Counted from the first letter of the stretch, positions 23,492-32,197 are shown. The stretch is DNA of 45,816 nt from Oscillatoriaceae cyanobacterium M33_DOE_052 (GCA_015296065.1 DVDU01000252.1:1-45816), one strand, 5' to 3'. Notes: generated by a model from the sequence alone, not told the origin. Made by a program: numbers and translations.

Positions 23492-25405
23492 ATGGGTAAA
23501 GTTGTTGGAATCGACTTAGGAACGACCAACTCTTGCGTAGCCGTTATGGAAGGTGGCAAACCCACCGTTATTGCCAATGCTGAGGGATTTAGAACCACTC
23601 CCTCTGTCGTCGCCTTTGCCAAAAATGGCGACCAACTCGTGGGGCAAATCGCCAAACGTCAGTCCGTGATGAACCCCGAAAACACGTTTTACTCCGTCAA
23701 GCGGTTTATCGGACGCAGAATTGAAGAAGTAACCCACGAAACCACCGAAGTATCCTACAAAGTCCTCAACGTCAACGGTAACGTGAAACTGGACTGCCCC
23801 GCTCGCAGCAAGCAGTTCGCCCCCGAGGAAATCTCCGCTCAAGTGCTGCGCAAGCTGATAGAAGACGCCACCAAATACCTGGGAGAACCCGTCACCCAAG
23901 CCGTAATCACGGTTCCCGCATATTTCAACGACAGCCAGCGCCAAGCCACCAAAGACGCCGGTAAAATTGCTGGGGTTGAAGTCCTGCGGATTATCAACGA
24001 ACCCACCGCCGCTTCTCTCGCCTATGGCTTAGACAGAAAAAGCAACGAAACCATTCTGGTATTCGACCTCGGCGGTGGTACATTCGACGTATCCATCCTG
24101 GAAGTAGGAGACGGCGTGTTTGAAGTGCTAGCCACTTCCGGTGACACCCACCTCGGCGGTGACGACTTCGACAAAAAAATCGTTGACCACCTCGCCGAAG
24201 AATTCAGAAGGCAAGAAGGCATCGACCTGCGCAAAGACAAGCAAGCACTGCAGCGCCTGACGGAAGCAGCGGAAAAAGCCAAAATCGAGCTGTCCAACGT
24301 CACCCAAACCGAAATCAACCTGCCTTTCATCACCGCTACCCAAGATGGTCCCAAGCACCTAGACCTAGTGCTGACCCGGGTTAAGTTTGAAGAAATGTGC
24401 AGTGATTTAATCGATCGCTGCCGCATCCCCGTAGAAACCGCCCTGCGCGATGCCAAACTGGATAAAGCCGCCATTGATGAAGTGGTCCTCGTGGGTGGTT
24501 CCATCCGCATCCCCGCCGTCAAAGAACTGGTCAAACGGGTTTTGGGCAAAGAACCCAACCAAACCGTTAACCCTGATGAAGTGGTAGCCGTTGGCGCTGC
24601 CATCCAAGCCGGGGTCCTCGCCGGGGAAGTCAAAGATATCCTCTTGCTCGATGTCTCCCCCCTGTCTCTGGGTGTGGAAACCCTCGGCGGCGTGATGACC
24701 AAAATCATCCCCCGCAACACCACTATCCCCACCAAGAAATCAGAAGTATTTTCTACCGCTGTGGATGGTCAAACCAACGTAGAAATCCACGTCCTCCAAG
24801 GCGAGCGGGAAATGGCCACCAACAACAAGAGCCTAGGGACTTTCCGGCTCGATGGCATTCCCCCCGCACCCCGTGGCGTCCCGCAAATTGAAGTGACATT
24901 TGATATTGACGCTAACGGTATTCTTAATGTCACGGCGAAGGATAAAGGTACTGGCAAAGAGCAGTCTATCAGTATCACCGGCGCTTCCACTCTGCCTTCC
25001 GATGAGGTCGATCGCATGGTGAAAGAAGCCGAAGCCAACGCCGCCGCCGACCAAGAGCGTCGCGAGAAAATCGACTTGAAGAACCAGGCGGACTCCCTGG
25101 CGTATCAAGCCGAAAAACAAATGAAAGAACTCGGCGACAAAGTACCCCCTGCGGACAAAACCAAGGTGGAAGGTTTGATTAAAGACCTGAAAGATGCGGT
25201 GAGCAAGGAAGACTACGATCGCATCAAATCCCTCACCACCGAACTGCAGCAAGCACTCTATCAAATCGGCACCAACATCTACCAGCAATCTGGTGGTGCC
25301 GCTCCCGGCGGTCCCGGCCCCGACGATGGTCCCGGTCCCTCCGGCGGTAGCTCCTCCGGTGGCGACGACGATGTAATCGATGCCGAATTCCAAGAAACTA
25401 AATAG
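23492..25405 (+). CDS. dnaK: Molecular chaperone DnaK (DnaK2 type)
   Basis: 637 residues: Hsp70 ATPase domain ([17 protein letters not shown], phosphate-2 motif [15 protein letters not shown]), linker [16 protein letters not shown], substrate-binding domain and a Gly/Pro-rich lid tail ending DDDVIDAEF. The short tail and sequence match cyanobacterial DnaK2, the main housekeeping and heat-shock Hsp70. The ATG at 23492 with GGAG upstream is used. One highly conserved position is changed: the adenosine-binding motif usually reading LVGGSTRIPAV is [11 protein letters not shown] (Thr to Ile). A palindrome plus T-run at 25439-25481 probably terminates transcription. No dnaJ or grpE is adjacent. Confidence 0.97.
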   Translation: MGKVVGIDLGTTNSCVAVMEGGKPTVIANAEGFRTTPSVVAFAKNGDQLVGQIAKRQSVMNPENTFYSVKRFIGRRIEEVTHETTEVSYKVLNVNGNVKLDCPARSKQFAPEEISAQVLRKLIEDATKYLGEPVTQAVITVPAYFNDSQRQATKDAGKIAGVEVLRIINEPTAASLAYGLDRKSNETILVFDLGGGTFDVSILEVGDGVFEVLATSGDTHLGGDDFDKKIVDHLAEEFRRQEGIDLRKDKQALQRLTEAAEKAKIELSNVTQTEINLPFITATQDGPKHLDLVLTRVKFEEMCSDLIDRCRIPVETALRDAKLDKAAIDEVVLVGGSIRIPAVKELVKRVLGKEPNQTVNPDEVVAVGAAIQAGVLAGEVKDILLLDVSPLSLGVETLGGVMTKIIPRNTTIPTKKSEVFSTAVDGQTNVEIHVLQGEREMATNNKSLGTFRLDGIPPAPRGVPQIEVTFDIDANGILNVTAKDKGTGKEQSISITGASTLPSDEVDRMVKEAEANAAADQERREKIDLKNQADSLAYQAEKQMKELGDKVPPADKTKVEGLIKDLKDAVSKEDYDRIKSLTTELQQALYQIGTNIYQQSGGAAPGGPGPDDGPGPSGGSSSGGDDDVIDAEFQETK

Positions 25406-25438
25406 AAGGTAACAGGGGCAACCCTATCCCTTCTCTCC

Positions 25439-25481
25439 GTAGGGGCGATTCACGAATCGCCCCTACTTTGTTTTGTTTTTT
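25439..25481 (+). terminator. Terminator-like hairpin after dnaK formed by a dispersed palindrome
   Basis: A stem of the IRESPL-type palindrome (arms GTAGGGGCGATTC / GAATCGCCCCTAC, 25439-25466) is followed at once by a T-rich run (TTTGTTTTGTTTTTT). It starts 33 bp after the dnaK stop. It has the form of a Rho-independent terminator, apparently recruited from the repeat family. Confidence 0.65.
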
Positions 25482-25498
25482 AAAAACCACAAAACCTC

Positions 25499-25650
25499 AT
25501 GCTCAAACGCATTTATATCGATAATTTCCGCTGTCTGGTCAATTTTGAAATCGGGTATTAATTGCCCTCTACGCGCTCATCCACGGCACCGAGTCAGAAG
25601 ATTATACCCTCTGCCTTGACGAACCAGAAAACTTTTTAGCTCTGCCATAA
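25499..25650 (+). pseudogene. Remnant of an AAA-family (RecF/OLD-like) ATPase
   Basis: A short frame MLKRIYIDNFRCLVNFEIGY, then stop, is the typical N-terminus of AAA_15/AAA_21 SMC-like ATPases. Directly after, in another frame, ALIHGTESEDYTLCLDEPENFLALP contains their Walker B motif (LCLDEPEN), then stop. The Walker A region and all else between have been deleted. It is clearly nonfunctional. Confidence 0.7.
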
Positions 25651-25771
25651 ATTAAATAGCAAGGAGATGGCTCAATTACTAAAAATAAGGCAAAAATCAT
25701 AATTTTTTGATAAAAAAATGAGCGCTATTTAAAATATGTTATAATCACCCAAGTTGCCAAAATGGGAAATT

Positions 25772-25972
25772 ATGGTCATAACGACTCCAGATAAAACCCA
25801 AATATCCCTGACGGACTTTTTGCAAATTCCCGAAACCGACCCCGCCAGGGATTACATTGAAGGGGAAATCTACCAAAAGCCTATGGCACAAGGAGAACAT
25901 ATTGGTCATTTGTCCCCCGTTTCCCTGTGGTTTTTTGGGCTAAAGCCAAAACCACAACCCTCTGAGGGCTAA
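25772..25972 (+). pseudogene. Truncated Uma2 (DUF820) gene, N-terminal part only
   Basis: VITTPDKTQISLTDFLQIPETDPARDYIEGEIYQKPMAQGEH is the standard beginning of Uma2 proteins (FLxxPETKPAxEYIxGxIYQKPMPQGxH). After residue about 45 the sequence switches to dispersed-repeat DNA (GLKPKPQPSEG, stop) and the nuclease core is missing. The start shown is the ATG at 25772. It lies beside the ATPase remnant, so this stretch is a graveyard of accessory genes. Confidence 0.75.
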
Positions 25973-26016
25973 AGCCCAACTACGAACATTAGAGGGCTAA
26001 AGCCCAACTAAGAACA
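25937..26016. repeat. Three copies of the GGGCTAAAGCCC palindromic element
   Basis: Units like GAGGGCTAAAGCCCAACTA followed by CGAACAT are repeated, the first copy degenerate. Related units (GGGCTGAAGCCC with GTAGTTGGGCT or CTACGAAC flanks) are found in frame in the giant glycosyltransferase at 34411-34460 and 35950-36045. Confidence 0.9.
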
Positions 26017-26025
26017 TCTGCACAA

Positions 26026-27051
26026 ATGCCTACTCTCTCTCCTGAATTACAAACCAAGTTAGCTGCACCCCTGAAAATCGGTAATTTACAGGTCAATAGT
26101 CGGGTGCTACAATCGCCTTTATCTGGGGTGACAGATTTGGTGTTTCGCCGGTTGGTGCGTCGCTATGCTCCTGATTCGATGATTTCTACAGAAATGGTAC
26201 AAGCTAGCGGTTTGCGCCACGCCAGGGAATTGCCCAAAATTATGGAAGTTGACCCGAACGAAAAGCCGATAACAATTCAGTTATTCGACTGTCGCCCGGA
26301 TTTTTTGGCGGAAGCGGCGCTAATGGCGGTGGCGGAGGGTGCGGATGTGGTGGATATTAATATGGGTTGTCCGGTGAATAAAATTACTCGTAAGGGTGGG
26401 GGTTCTTCGCTGCTGCGGGAACCGGAAACCGCAGAGGCGATCGTCCGCGCCGTGGTCCAAGCCGTATCCGTCCCCGTCACCATCAAAACCCGCATCGGTT
26501 GGGATGACAACGAAATCAACATCCTCGACTTTGCGCGGCGGATGGAAGATGCAGGCGCCCAAATGCTCACCCTCCACGCTCGCACCCGCGCCCAAGGCTA
26601 TAATGGTAAAGCCCGGTGGGAATGGATTCGCCGCGCCAAAGAAGTCTTATCCATACCCGTTATCGCCAACGGCGATATCTTTTCCGTAGCATCAGCAGTG
26701 CAGTGTTTAGAAGAAACCGGCGCCGATGGGGTGATGTGTTCTCGTGGCACTTTAGGTTATCCATTTTTAGTGGGAGAAATCGATTATTTCCTCAAAACTG
26801 GTGCGGAAAAAACCCCCCCCACCACCCTAGAACTGCTGCAATGCGCCCGAGAACACCTAGAAATGCTGTACGCCTATAAAGGTTTTCGCGGGTTACAGCA
26901 GGCGCGCAAGCATATGACTTGGTACGTGAAAGGGTTTCCCGGCGCTCACGAGTTTCGGGATAAATTGGCGAAAATGGAAACCGTCGAGGAAGGGTGCGAT
27001 TTACTGGAACAGGCGATGCGGGTTTGCGGACAAATGACTAATGACCAATAA
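26026..27051 (+). CDS. dusB: tRNA-dihydrouridine synthase (DusB-like)
   Basis: 341 residues. This FMN enzyme reduces specific uridines in the tRNA D-loop. The TIM-barrel begins LQSPLSGVTDLVFRRLVRRY; VVDINMGCPVNKITRKGGGSSLL carries the catalytic Cys and the FMN/tRNA-binding segment; TIKTRIGWDD, TLHARTRAQGYNGKARW and PVIANGDIFSV follow. The C-terminal helical domain contains YKGFRGLQQARKHMTWYVKG. The last residues (GQMTNDQ) are encoded by heptamer repeat sequence (CAAATGACTAATGACCAATAA), so the C-terminus ends in repeat DNA. A small gene follows 13 bp downstream. Confidence 0.93.
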   Translation: MPTLSPELQTKLAAPLKIGNLQVNSRVLQSPLSGVTDLVFRRLVRRYAPDSMISTEMVQASGLRHARELPKIMEVDPNEKPITIQLFDCRPDFLAEAALMAVAEGADVVDINMGCPVNKITRKGGGSSLLREPETAEAIVRAVVQAVSVPVTIKTRIGWDDNEINILDFARRMEDAGAQMLTLHARTRAQGYNGKARWEWIRRAKEVLSIPVIANGDIFSVASAVQCLEETGADGVMCSRGTLGYPFLVGEIDYFLKTGAEKTPPTTLELLQCAREHLEMLYAYKGFRGLQQARKHMTWYVKGFPGAHEFRDKLAKMETVEEGCDLLEQAMRVCGQMTNDQ

Positions 27052-27064
27052 CGGAGATAAAATA

Positions 27065-27232
27065 ATGACCGATAAACCTGTATTTAAAATCACGGATAAA
27101 ATGTTTGAAACTCTGGTAGAATGGCAGGAGGAAACCGAAAACGTGGAATTTTCGCTGCCGCCGTCAGAATCGCCAAATGAGCCGCCAAAATCGGAGCCAG
27201 ATAAAAATAAAGATGCTGCGTCTGACCCATAA
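27065..27232 (+). CDS. Small conserved-looking protein of unknown function
   Basis: 55 residues beginning TDKPVFKITDKMFETLVEWQEE. The first 30 residues look folded (amphipathic helix); the C-terminal 25 (PPSESPNEPPKSEPDKNKD) are Pro/Ser/Lys-rich and probably disordered. A good CGGAGATAAAATA leader precedes the ATG. It is probably co-transcribed with dusB, 13 bp upstream. No family was recognised. Confidence 0.65.
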   Translation: MTDKPVFKITDKMFETLVEWQEETENVEFSLPPSESPNEPPKSEPDKNKDAASDP

Positions 27233-27269
27233 ATAGCGGGATTAGACATCTCAGGGATTGCAGTCATGT

Positions 27270-28193
27270 TTATTTTTTAATCAATCCCTTGGATAAGAGA
27301 AATTCCCTAGCTACTGCTTCTATGGGGCGAAATTCGCCATCTACTTGGTAGTTCATTGCCTGAATTTCGGTGGCGGTAATGATGCCGTCTAGTTTTTCTA
27401 TGACTCCACGTAATTGGGGATATTTGGCTAAAGTGGCTTGGCGAAAAATGGGAACAGCTTCATAGGGAGGAAAGTAATGTTTATCATCTTGGAGGTGGAA
27501 TAAATCCAGCTTTTGAATTAATCCATCAGTGGAGTTACCCGCCACTAAATCCACTTGATTAAAGACTAAAGCGCGGTACATCAGCCCTAAATCCATGACT
27601 TTCGGGGTTTTGGCGAATTTTAAGCCATATTTCGCCACTAAACCGGGGAAGCCATCAGCGCGATCGAAGAACTCATAACCAAAACCCGGACGCCAATTAT
27701 CCTGAAAATCCACCAGTTGCGATATGGTCGTGAGATTATATTGGCGGGCATCTTTACCCCGGATAATTATCGCATAGGTGTTTTCAAATCCCAAGGGTGG
27801 CATCACCTCTAAAGAGAATTGCACCGCGTAGGCTTGTTTTACTTGCTGGTAAACGGCGGTGGCGTCGCTAATGGGGGTTTTTTGGAGGATGGCAGCGAAA
27901 GCAGTCCCCGTATATTCTACATAACCATCGATTTCCCCAGATTTCAGGGCATTATGACAGATAAAAGTGCCTTGCAACCGCAGACGGCGGGCTACTTTCA
28001 AGTTAGTATTAGCTTCGATATGTTGCGCCAGAATTTCCCCCAAAATCGCTTGCTCAGTGAAGGCTTTCGAGCCGATGGCGATATCGCCACCACTGTTAGC
28101 CACTTCCTGCACCCGGCAACTTGCCAGCCAACCGATGCCAACTAAAATGAATAGCAAAAATGCCAATTTTTTGACCACCGTTTGCCCCCACAT
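27270..28193 (-). CDS. Osmoprotectant-type ABC importer, substrate-binding lipoprotein
   Basis: 307 residues of the OpuAC/OsmF (glycine betaine/choline-binding) family. The N-terminal LAFLLFILVGIGWLASC is a lipoprotein signal with Cys26 as lipidation site. IAIGSKAFTEQAILGEILAQHIE is the characteristic start of the mature fold, then GEIDGYVEYTGTAF and VDLVAGNSTDGLI. It is the last gene of a three-gene operon with its permease and ATPase. The ligand is probably glycine betaine, choline or another quaternary amine; exact specificity cannot be read from the sequence without checking the aromatic cage. Confidence 0.9.
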   Translation of the reverse strand: MWGQTVVKKLAFLLFILVGIGWLASCRVQEVANSGGDIAIGSKAFTEQAILGEILAQHIEANTNLKVARRLRLQGTFICHNALKSGEIDGYVEYTGTAFAAILQKTPISDATAVYQQVKQAYAVQFSLEVMPPLGFENTYAIIIRGKDARQYNLTTISQLVDFQDNWRPGFGYEFFDRADGFPGLVAKYGLKFAKTPKVMDLGLMYRALVFNQVDLVAGNSTDGLIQKLDLFHLQDDKHYFPPYEAVPIFRQATLAKYPQLRGVIEKLDGIITATEIQAMNYQVDGEFRPIEAVAREFLLSKGLIKK

Positions 28194-28232
28194 TTTTCCC
28201 GATAATAATCCCGATTATTTGACCCCATGATT

Positions 28233-28880
28233 TTACTGTTTGGGAGTCAGGAGAGATTCCAGTCTGCCAATGGCAAAATCTGCCCCCAATGCCATCACTG
28301 CTGCTGGCACGGCTCCCGCGAGAATTAATTGATTATTGACCATAGAAATCCCAGCAAAAATTAGATTTCCTAACCCACCAGCACCAATAGCAGCAGCGAT
28401 AGTAGCAGTGCCCACCCCAATAACCGCTGCTACCCTTACCCCAGCCAGAATTACGCCCATTGCCAGGGGAATTTCTACCTGCCACAGGAGCTGCCAATCA
28501 GTCATTCCCATGCCAATTCCTGCCTCGCGAATTGCTGGGTTAACCCCCATAATTCCGGTGTAAGTATTTCTCACAATTGGCAGCAACCCATAGAGGGTAA
28601 GGGCGACAATGGCGGGAACCGTGCCAATACCTCCTAGGATGGGTACAGAAATTAAAAAGCCGAACATGGCTAAACTAGGAACAGTTTGCACGATGTTGGT
28701 CAAACCCAAGATGATTCCGGCGAGTTTCGGCTGGCGGGTAATCAAGATGCCAGCGGGTATGCCGATTAAAATGGTTAGGAGTAAAGCGATGCTGACTAAA
28801 ATTAAGTGTTCGCCACTGCGAAATAAGATTTCATTAGCATATTTGGGAACGAAAATCAATAAGGTTTGACTGTGATTCAT
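28233..28880 (-). CDS. Osmoprotectant-type ABC importer, permease
   Basis: 215 residues, with about five to six hydrophobic helices, of the ProW/OpuCB family. TVPSLAMFGFL and the coupling segment GIMGVNPAIREAGIGMGMTDWQLLWQVEIPLAMGVILAGVR (EAA-loop type) are typical. It lies 65 bp after the ATPase gene and 39 bp before the binding-protein gene. Only one permease gene is present, whereas OpuC/Osm operons often have two, so it probably forms a homodimer. Confidence 0.92.
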   Translation of the reverse strand: MNHSQTLLIFVPKYANEILFRSGEHLILVSIALLLTILIGIPAGILITRQPKLAGIILGLTNIVQTVPSLAMFGFLISVPILGGIGTVPAIVALTLYGLLPIVRNTYTGIMGVNPAIREAGIGMGMTDWQLLWQVEIPLAMGVILAGVRVAAVIGVGTATIAAAIGAGGLGNLIFAGISMVNNQLILAGAVPAAVMALGADFAIGRLESLLTPKQ

Positions 28881-28945
28881 AATTTTTTATATGGGCAATA
28901 ATCTAATTAATTCGCTGTATAATTATGATGGGCATACCGGTCACA

Positions 28946-29692
28946 TCAAGCCATTTTTGCCGCAGTGAGGCAGTTGATAAACGCCCGGGCTTCTGGGTGA
29001 GAAGAGGTTAAAAATTCCTGCCTCGTGCCCAAAGCGACCAACCTCCCATCCTGTAATAAGCCGATTTTGGTGCCCAGCAAAAATGCCTCGGAAATATCGT
29101 GAGTGACAAATACCACTGTTTTGCCTAGTTGGGAGTGCAACCGGCGAAACTCCTGCTGTAACTCCAAGCGGGTAATGGGGTCGATCGCCCCAAAAGGCTC
29201 ATCCATAAGGAGTAGGGGGGGGTCCGCTGCCAAAGCCCGCGCTACTCCCACCCGCTGTCTTTGACCCCCCGATAGCTGATGGGGATAGCGTTTGGCAAAC
29301 AGTTGCGGCGGTAAACCCACCAATTCCAACATTTCCCCCACGCGGTTGAGGCGGCGTGACTCTGGCCAACCTTGCAATTTAGGCACTAAACCCACATTTT
29401 CTGCAACAGTAAAGTGGGGAAATAAACCGGTTTCCTGGATAGCATAGCCGATTTGCCGCCGCAATTGAATTGCATCCCAATTCGTCGTAGGTTTCCCTAA
29501 TACCAGCACCTCCCCCCTAGTGGGGTTAATCAATTTATTGATAGCCTTGAGAGTTGTAGTTTTGCCACTACCGCTCCGTCCGAGCAAAACCAGCACCTCA
29601 CCCTGAGATATGGTCAAATTCAGGTCTTGTACCAGAGTGCGGCGACCCACTTTATAGGTAAAATTGATAAATTCAACAGCTTTTTCGGTCAT
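28946..29692 (-). CDS. Osmoprotectant-type ABC importer, ATPase
   Basis: 248 residues: Walker A GRSGSGKTT, Q-loop YAIQETGLFPHFTV, signature [14 protein letters not shown], Walker B LLLMDEPFGAIDP and H-loop FVTHDISEA. It is a ProV/OpuCA-type subunit, but without the C-terminal CBS pair that regulates many of them by ionic strength; the protein ends right after the ATPase core (HPEARAFINCLTAAKMA). First gene of the operon. Confidence 0.93.
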   Translation of the reverse strand: MTEKAVEFINFTYKVGRRTLVQDLNLTISQGEVLVLLGRSGSGKTTTLKAINKLINPTRGEVLVLGKPTTNWDAIQLRRQIGYAIQETGLFPHFTVAENVGLVPKLQGWPESRRLNRVGEMLELVGLPPQLFAKRYPHQLSGGQRQRVGVARALAADPPLLLMDEPFGAIDPITRLELQQEFRRLHSQLGKTVVFVTHDISEAFLLGTKIGLLQDGRLVALGTRQEFLTSSHPEARAFINCLTAAKMA

Positions 29693-30069
29693 GTTCCAGG
29701 TGAAGGAAGCCCCAGGGGCACAGGATGATTAATCTGATGTCATGGGTCATGTGGAGGAGAAACGGGGTTTCTTTAGATTTTCCTCGTACCTCAACGGAGA
29801 TTTTCTGCAAGAAAGTTGGTTTCTGTCGAACCAATGACACAATGACGGATGACAAAGGAAATTTCCCAACTGCGCGGATGGGCTTTAATATTTATTTTCT
29901 AAATCAGTTCTGAGATTGCAGAATATATTGCCACTGTGGTGGCGGGGGAGATGGGTAGGGTTCCAGGGGGAACGCTCCGCAACAGGAAGCGATCGGGGGT
30001 TGACCCTAGTGAGTAGCTCAGCTCGGCGGTTCGGTATATGATAGACCAAGAGCGGATGAGTCATAGTGG
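29693..30069. other. Gene-free spacer upstream of the osmoprotectant operon
   Basis: It contains GAAACGGGGTTTCTT (about 29760) and a nearby GAAAGTTGGTTTCTG, loose members of the AGAAACC/GGTTTCT palindrome family, plus an AATGACACAATGACGGATGAC repeat. No gene or RNA was recognised. Confidence 0.55.
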
Positions 30070-30290
30070 CGTGACGGTTTGTATTGGCCTGCCATTGTCG
30101 CGATCGGAGATAATCCCTTGCGCAAAGCCTGTCGTGAGTTCGATCGCGCCAAGGCCCAGACGCAGGTGATGGGAGCTGTGATGCAGAAGCTGTTACATCT
30201 GGCGCAAGGAATTTGGAACTTGAATAAACCTTGTCACCGAAACTTTTTATTCACAGCCCCTGGACAGGTCAATACAGTATATAACCCCAA
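30070..30290 (+). pseudogene. C-terminal remnant of an IS110-family transposase
   Basis: A frame without a proper start reads LYWPAIVAIGDNPLRKACREF, then GAVMQKLLHLAQGIWNLNKP. This matches the C-terminal end of IS110/IS1111 transposases (ALYxPAxVAIRHNPL...MRKLLHxxYGVLK). The DEDD catalytic N-terminal part and the Ser-containing core are absent, an in-frame stop lies just upstream, and no IS ends were found. It is a dead fragment. Confidence 0.65.
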
Positions 30291-30310
30291 TATTTTCCGA
30301 AATAAGAACA

Positions 30311-30676
30311 TCAGCCGCGCAGCAGTTGCTTGATGGTTTGCACCAGTTCGGCAGGGCGAAAAGGCTTGCAAATGTAAGCATCGGCGCCTTGCTTCATCCC
30401 CCAGTAGCGATCAAATTCCTCACTTTTACTGGTACACATAATCACCGGAATTTTTTGAGCTTTGGGGTCATTTTTAATCCACCGGCAAAGTTCATAACCG
30501 TTCATTTTGGGCATGACGATATCCGTTACCACCAAATCGGGAAGATTGGCCGCAATTTGGTCTTTTGCCTCCACGCCATCCACCGCCTCAATCACCACCA
30601 TGCCGCTCTTTTTGAGGATTTCCGATACCATTTCACGCACCGTGGAACTGTCATCCACGATCAAAACCGTACTCAT
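30311..30676 (-). CDS. PilH/CheY-like single-domain response regulator
   Basis: 121 residues. The acidic pair is D8-D9 (VLIVDDSSTVREM), the phospho-acceptor is D52 (LVVTDIVMPKMNGYEL), the Thr is in VIMCTSKSEEFD, and the Lys is in YICKPFRPAEL. The TDIVMPKMNGYELCRWIK wording and the EFDRYWGMKQGADAYI segment are those of PilH/PixH-type regulators, which act with PilG- and CheA-like kinases in type IV pilus motility or phototaxis. AAAGGAG precedes the ATG at 30676. The longer frame upstream is only read through 9-bp repeats. No pil or pix neighbours are present in the window. The promoter region is occupied by a G-rich tandem array. Confidence 0.9.
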   Translation of the reverse strand: MSTVLIVDDSSTVREMVSEILKKSGMVVIEAVDGVEAKDQIAANLPDLVVTDIVMPKMNGYELCRWIKNDPKAQKIPVIMCTSKSEEFDRYWGMKQGADAYICKPFRPAELVQTIKQLLRG

Positions 30677-30789
30677 CACTGGCTCCTTTGCTGTTGCTGT
30701 TACAAGTAAAGCGGATGACCCCAGGGTACGGGGGGACCAGGGGACTAGGGGACTAGGGGATTGGGGGACGGGGGGGGCAGGGGGGCAGG

Positions 30790-30886
30790 GGGGAGTGTGG
30801 GGAGTGTGGGGAGTGTGGGGAGTGTGGGGAGTGTGGGGACGGTGGGGACGGTGGGGACGGTGGGGAGTGTGGGGAGGGTGGGGAGT
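30790..30886. repeat. 9-bp G-rich tandem array, ordered variants
   Basis: Five GGGGAGTGT, three GGGGACGGT, one GGGGAGTGT, one GGGGAGGGT, then GGGGAGTAAT. The same ordered pattern occurs inverted at 42276-42370. It lies 110 bp upstream of the PilH-like gene start. Confidence 0.97.
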
Positions 30887-31951
30887 AATCTTCCCCATCT
30901 TCCCACCCCTCCCCATCTTCCCCATCTTCCCCGTCTCCCCATCTCCCCGTCACCCCGTCACCCCGTCTCCCCGTCTCCAAAGGCTCCTATGCTTCCATAC
31001 TCCCATACTCCCATACTCCCATACTCACCATCTCTAAGTGACTCCACCTCGCCACGAAGGGGCGCAGAACGCCCTGCCAGAAACGAAGTGGTCTTTAGGT
31101 ATCATTGTCCTCTAGAAATGCCTTTTGTGGTAATGGTGGACATCCCCCCTCACGCAAAACCTCCAAGCGACATCCTCTCAGGATGACAACTTTTACCTGA
31201 GTTGTTTCGCCAGCGATGCTGACGCGACGCGGGAAGGCGATCGCCAAGACCCAAATCGTCCTAGGGAAATTTTAGCTCACTGGTATTTTGAGGGCAAAAA
31301 ATGTTTTCCTGCTGTAGTCGGCGTCCCGGCGTCCTGTTCGCGGTAGCGCTCAATGGTTTGTCATCCTCAATACTTTGCCGCCACGATCGCCTTTCCCCGA
31401 TCCAAATGGTCAGTCTTCCAGACAACAAAACACCATATATAGCGATCCTAAATGGTTTAGGAACATGAGGCAATCCAAAGAGTTGCCCTCTATCCCCCAA
31501 CCCCTTTCGACCAAAAAGGGAGAAAGGGGAGTCAGAGGGGGAAGAGAGGGAGGAGGGGGAAGAGGGGGAAGATTACTCCCCACCCGACCCACCCGACCCA
31601 CCCGACCCACCCGACCCTCTCCCTACCTGGGAGAGGCGATGCACTGAGCCTGTCGAAGTGGGCCTCTGGTGAGGGCTTATTTCTCGATTGATTTAGGATT
31701 GCTATATGTAGCGGCAACTGGGTGGAGAGTAAAGCTTCTCTAAAGTGGTGAAGTGCTAGGCCACTGTAACACAGCTAAAATCCGATGCCATCCAGAAAAA
31801 TTGGCTAAAAAAAATTTCCCCCCTGGTCAACCAATCAAGCCGGAATGGCTCAAAAGCAGATGGGGGGTAAGTTTTCTTTGATGTGGAAGCGATCTCCCCC
31901 GCACCATCACTGGCGCTTAATTGGGGTCGATGTCCTGGAAGCGCTAATGAT
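30887..31951. other. 1.06-kb repeat-rich stretch without a convincing gene
   Basis: 30887-31030 is CTTCCCCATCTTCCC-type and CCCCGTCAC/CCCATACT tandem DNA. 31040-31480 has no open frame of recognisable type. 31490-31560 holds a palindrome-like CCCTTTCGACC...AGAAAGGGGAG element. 31576-31615 is a CCCGACCCA 9-bp array. 31640-31660 has CTGAGCCTGTCGAAG, related to the CTTCGACTTCGCTCAG palindrome at 14231-14250. Frames in this area are shaped by the repeats. Confidence 0.6.
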
Positions 31952-32197
31952 TTATGATGCCATCTTAACCGGTTCGGGAAGGGGAGCTTTTTGCGATGAA
32001 GGTTTAGGAATCTCAATCAAACGCTCCAACCTTCTGATTCGAGCCCGAGTGGCCTCATTTGCTAGGGTTTCGCGCTTATTGAGCAGTACGGCGCTCAAAT
32101 CGGGCATTTCTTGCCAGCAGTGAGGGCAGAACAAGTAAACACCACTGTGGCGAGCGTGACGGAGCAAAGTGGTAGAGCAGCAGGGGCAAGTATTCAT
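31952..32197 (-). CDS. Small zinc-ribbon protein
   Basis: 81 residues starting NTCPCCSTTLLRHARHSGVYLFCPHCWQEMPDL: two Cys-x2-Cys knuckles (C4/C7 and C24/C27) form a zinc ribbon, with a charged, probably helical tail (KRETLANEATRARIRRLERLIEIPKPSSQKAP). The ATG at 32197 directly precedes the first knuckle. Likely a nucleic-acid- or protein-binding adaptor of unknown role. It belongs to a cluster of three small minus-strand genes. Confidence 0.7.
   Translation of the reverse strand: MNTCPCCSTTLLRHARHSGVYLFCPHCWQEMPDLSAVLLNKRETLANEATRARIRRLERLIEIPKPSSQKAPLPEPVKMAS

Noticed and set aside
24022-24735. Long antisense frame in dnaK2 (237 codons)
   Set aside because: Shadow frame created by codon bias opposite the conserved DnaK sequence; product is Ser/Arg-rich with no domain.
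24833-25393. Second antisense frame in dnaK2 (186 codons)
   Set aside because: Shadow of the Gly/Pro-rich DnaK tail; no independent signals.
30012-30065. Possible tRNA because of GAGTAGCTCAGCTCGGCGGTTCG
   Set aside because: D-arm-like and T-arm-like words are present, but no acceptor stem or anticodon arm can be folded in the right order or length.
30507-31186. Plus-strand frames rich in GVWGVWG or GSVGSVG opposite the PilH-like gene
   Set aside because: They are translations of the 9-bp array and the antisense of a clear receiver gene.
31845-32123. 92-codon plus-strand frame
   Set aside because: Mostly antisense of the zinc-ribbon gene, whose Cys-x2-Cys knuckles are the convincing coding signal.
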